The notes under the pieces are model-generated. The model searched no databases. It saw nothing but the letters and a program-made list of their open reading frames with translations, and had not been told where the DNA came from. Shown piece by piece: positions 63,301 through 64,000 of a stretch of DNA of 64,000 bases (position 1 is its first letter; every line of letters begins with the position of its first letter). The position numbers were made by a program, and so were the translations under genes. Origin of the DNA: Heliocidaris tuberculata (Eukaryota > Echinodermata > Echinoidea > Camarodonta > Echinometridae); NCBI GenBank assembly GCA_025618425.1, contig CM046832.1, forward strand, positions 66,985,427 to 67,049,426, given 5' to 3'.

Positions 63301-63769
63301 CAATTTACTCCTTAAAATACAAAGAAAATATGTATACAATATGGGAAATTAACATTTTGAAATTAACAGGGATTGTGAATGCAGGAGACCGTCATCATGA
63401 GCGAGTTGCTTGATGTCGATGGCGGCCTCATGTAGATAGGCAAAACTAATACAACTGTAAATATGGTACAGATGATCATTTGTAAAATTCTTCCCTATAT
63501 AATGACAACATTCAATAAAAGAATAAAATCAACTGATGATACTTATGAAAGACAAAAAGGAGAGATAAAAGGAAGACAAAGCACATATCTATTTAGAAAG
63601 AAGGAATTTGAAGAAGAATACAAAGCTTGACAGTTGTATTAGACTCCTAGTGAATTTATTTATAATTCACTACAGGTTCTTTATAAATTTGCTGGGTGGG
63701 CCAGAAATATATTTGAAGCAATGTTGGCAAAAAACTGAATAAAACACAACACTTACCGAAAACATTGTT
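60387..63769 (-). CDS. SELENOK: Selenoprotein K, 3' part of gene (partial, UGA = Sec)
   Basis: SELENOK is a small single-pass ER-membrane selenoprotein; from family knowledge it acts in ER-associated degradation and, in vertebrates, in palmitoylation with DHHC6. Three exons are visible: 63757-63769, 63038-63108 and a terminal exon from 62175. Spliced in frame they encode a Gly/Pro/Arg-rich cytosolic tail with PPPPPRRRMGGFGGRG and end PAAGGG-Sec-GR-stop. Vertebrate SELENOK ends GGUGR. The UGA at 62079-62081 is followed by two codons and a true stop at 62070-62072. A SECIS element lies in the 3' UTR. The N-terminal exons with the membrane segment lie beyond position 64000. There is no alternative candidate with this tail plus SECIS. 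Confidence 0.95.
60513..60586 (-). promoter_or_regulatory. SELENOK: SECIS element, type II
   Basis: In the mRNA sense the order is: basal helix GTATCTG paired perfectly with CAGATAC; internal loop; core AATGA opposite TGAT (non-Watson-Crick GA quartet); helix II GTC-TT-GTTAG paired with CTAAC-TT-GAC; unpaired AA 12 nt after ATGA; and an apical mini-hairpin CTCAA-AAAC-TTGAG, which makes it type II. It recruits SBP2 and the Sec-specific elongation factor. Core spans 60529-60576, about 1.5 kb after the stop codon. All family spacing rules are met. Confidence 0.93.
60593..62069 (-). other. SELENOK: SELENOK 3' UTR between stop and SECIS
   Basis: AT-rich sequence with no recognised repeat family apart from an (AT)n tract near 61653-61665. 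It includes a 125-codon open frame (61469-61846) judged fortuitous. Assigned to the 3' UTR because the SECIS must be on the same mRNA; an intron within it cannot be excluded. Confidence 0.6.
62070..62175 (-). CDS. SELENOK: SELENOK terminal coding exon with Sec codon
   Basis: After the acceptor CTGCAG the frame set by the previous exon reads GPGGPPPPPRRRMGGFGG, then GPAPPPAAGGG, then TGA, then Gly-Arg and TGA. The Pro/Gly/Arg-rich tail and the position of Sec three residues from the end are diagnostic of SELENOK. The other open frame through this exon has no family match. Confidence 0.95.
62079..62081 (-). other. SELENOK: In-frame UGA selenocysteine codon
   Basis: TGA between Gly-Gly-Gly and Gly-Arg-stop in the SELENOK frame. 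Recoding is supported by family position and by a SECIS on the same strand. Confidence 0.93.
62285..62638 (+). mobile_element. 354-bp palindromic MITE in SELENOK intron
   Basis: Terminal inverted repeats AGGCCACCGCACACCTTACG and its complement, flanked on both sides by TAA. A 3-bp TAA target duplication suggests PIF/Harbinger; no coding capacity. Strand is arbitrary. Confidence 0.75.
63038..63108 (-). CDS. SELENOK: SELENOK internal exon
   Basis: A 71-nt exon encoding PELTNKGTGYSSDYRQGLTG then NRR, ending phase 2 at GG|GTGAG. It corresponds to the SSDSRYDDGRGPPG region of vertebrate SELENOK. Confidence 0.9.
63110..63755 (-). other. SELENOK: SELENOK intron, AT-rich
   Basis: Intron between the 13-nt exon and the 71-nt exon. 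A low-complexity TTTTGTTTTG-type stretch lies near 63197. No other exon or repeat recognised. Confidence 0.5.
63757..63769 (-). CDS. SELENOK: SELENOK 13-nt microexon
   Basis: Between a strong acceptor (a pyrimidine-rich tract ending TTTCAG) and donor GTAAGT lie only 13 nt. They complete one codon and encode Thr-Met-Phe-Ser, matching the FFKT(L/M) segment after the SELENOK membrane helix. Phase 0 joins the next exon's PEL. Too short for similarity alone; splice sites, phase and position carry the call. Confidence 0.72.
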
Positions 63770-64000
63770 CTGAAACTAAGAGCAAGAAGAGAAGAGATAA
63801 AAATATAAATACTTTAATTCATAAAAGAAATACACATCTACTTTATAAAGGTGAATCATATTTCACAGACTTAACGGTTAACCCTAAAATACAAAAGCAG
63901 CAGAAAACACATTCAGCTTAGTAAATGGATCTTTTACATACATATATTCCACTTGGATTGTCTGATACCCATTTGTAAACATTAAAATAAGGTCAATGAA
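63770..64000 (-). other. SELENOK: SELENOK intron running off the window
   Basis: No sequence resembling the SELENOK membrane helix or N-terminus is present, so the upstream exons must lie beyond 64000. Confidence 0.6.

Noticed and set aside
1..64000. tRNA genes, rRNA or CRISPR arrays
   Set aside because: No B-box-like GGTTCGAATCC with matching A box, no rRNA segment and no spaced short direct repeats of CRISPR type were seen by eye; the genome is animal.

Overview
The window is animal nuclear DNA: intron-rich genes with GT-AG splicing, long AT-rich introns, abundant short palindromic DNA-transposon derivatives, LINE 3' ends and microsatellites. Very frequent ACATGTA motifs, TGACCTTTGACCT-type satellite units and the particular palindrome families point to an echinoderm, most likely a sea urchin. 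That attribution is an inference from sequence style plus the two genes; the species cannot be fixed from the window alone.

Only two protein-coding genes are clearly supported, both on the minus strand. (1) Cytoplasmic isoleucyl-tRNA synthetase (IARS1) occupies 30933-48358. I could place 24 coding exons that join without a frame break into 1,184 codons plus stop. The HYGH (HIGH-class) motif falls at residues 55-58 and KMSKR at 600-604. The protein ends with one C-terminal UNE-I-type repeat where human IARS1 has two. (2) The 3' part of selenoprotein K (SELENOK) occupies about 60387-63769, and its 5' exons lie beyond position 64000. The reading frame crosses an in-frame UGA at 62079-62081 and ends Gly-Gly-Gly-Sec-Gly-Arg-stop. 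A canonical type II SECIS element lies about 1.5 kb downstream in the 3' UTR (60513-60586). SELENOK is the most notable content of the window, because routine gene prediction would read its last exon in the wrong frame or stop at the UGA.

Layout. 1-30.8 kb: no gene recognised. It holds TTAA-flanked CCCTTT-ended MITEs, a TGACCT-rich tandem array with a three-level nested insertion (3.06-4.49 kb), several 140-600 bp foldback elements, an 850-bp inverted repeat (16.57-17.42 kb) beside a LINE remnant carrying its own MITE (17.42-18.01 kb), a CpG-richer stretch (18.0-19.0 kb), homopolymer G/C tracts, and a GGTGCC-type tandem repeat (26.8-27.7 kb). 30.8-48.4 kb: IARS1, with MITEs and one LINE 3' end in its introns. 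48.5-50.85 kb: a higher-order tandem array of 147-bp monomers just upstream of the first coding exon. 50.85-60.4 kb: intergenic or IARS1 5' non-coding DNA with foldbacks and a CpG-richer stretch at 56.56-57.6 kb. 60.4-64 kb: SELENOK 3' UTR, three exons and introns, one intron holding a 354-bp MITE.

The two genes do not form an operon or pathway. IARS1 charges tRNA-Ile in the cytosol. SELENOK is an ER-membrane selenoprotein whose expression needs the tRNA-Sec/SECIS recoding machinery.
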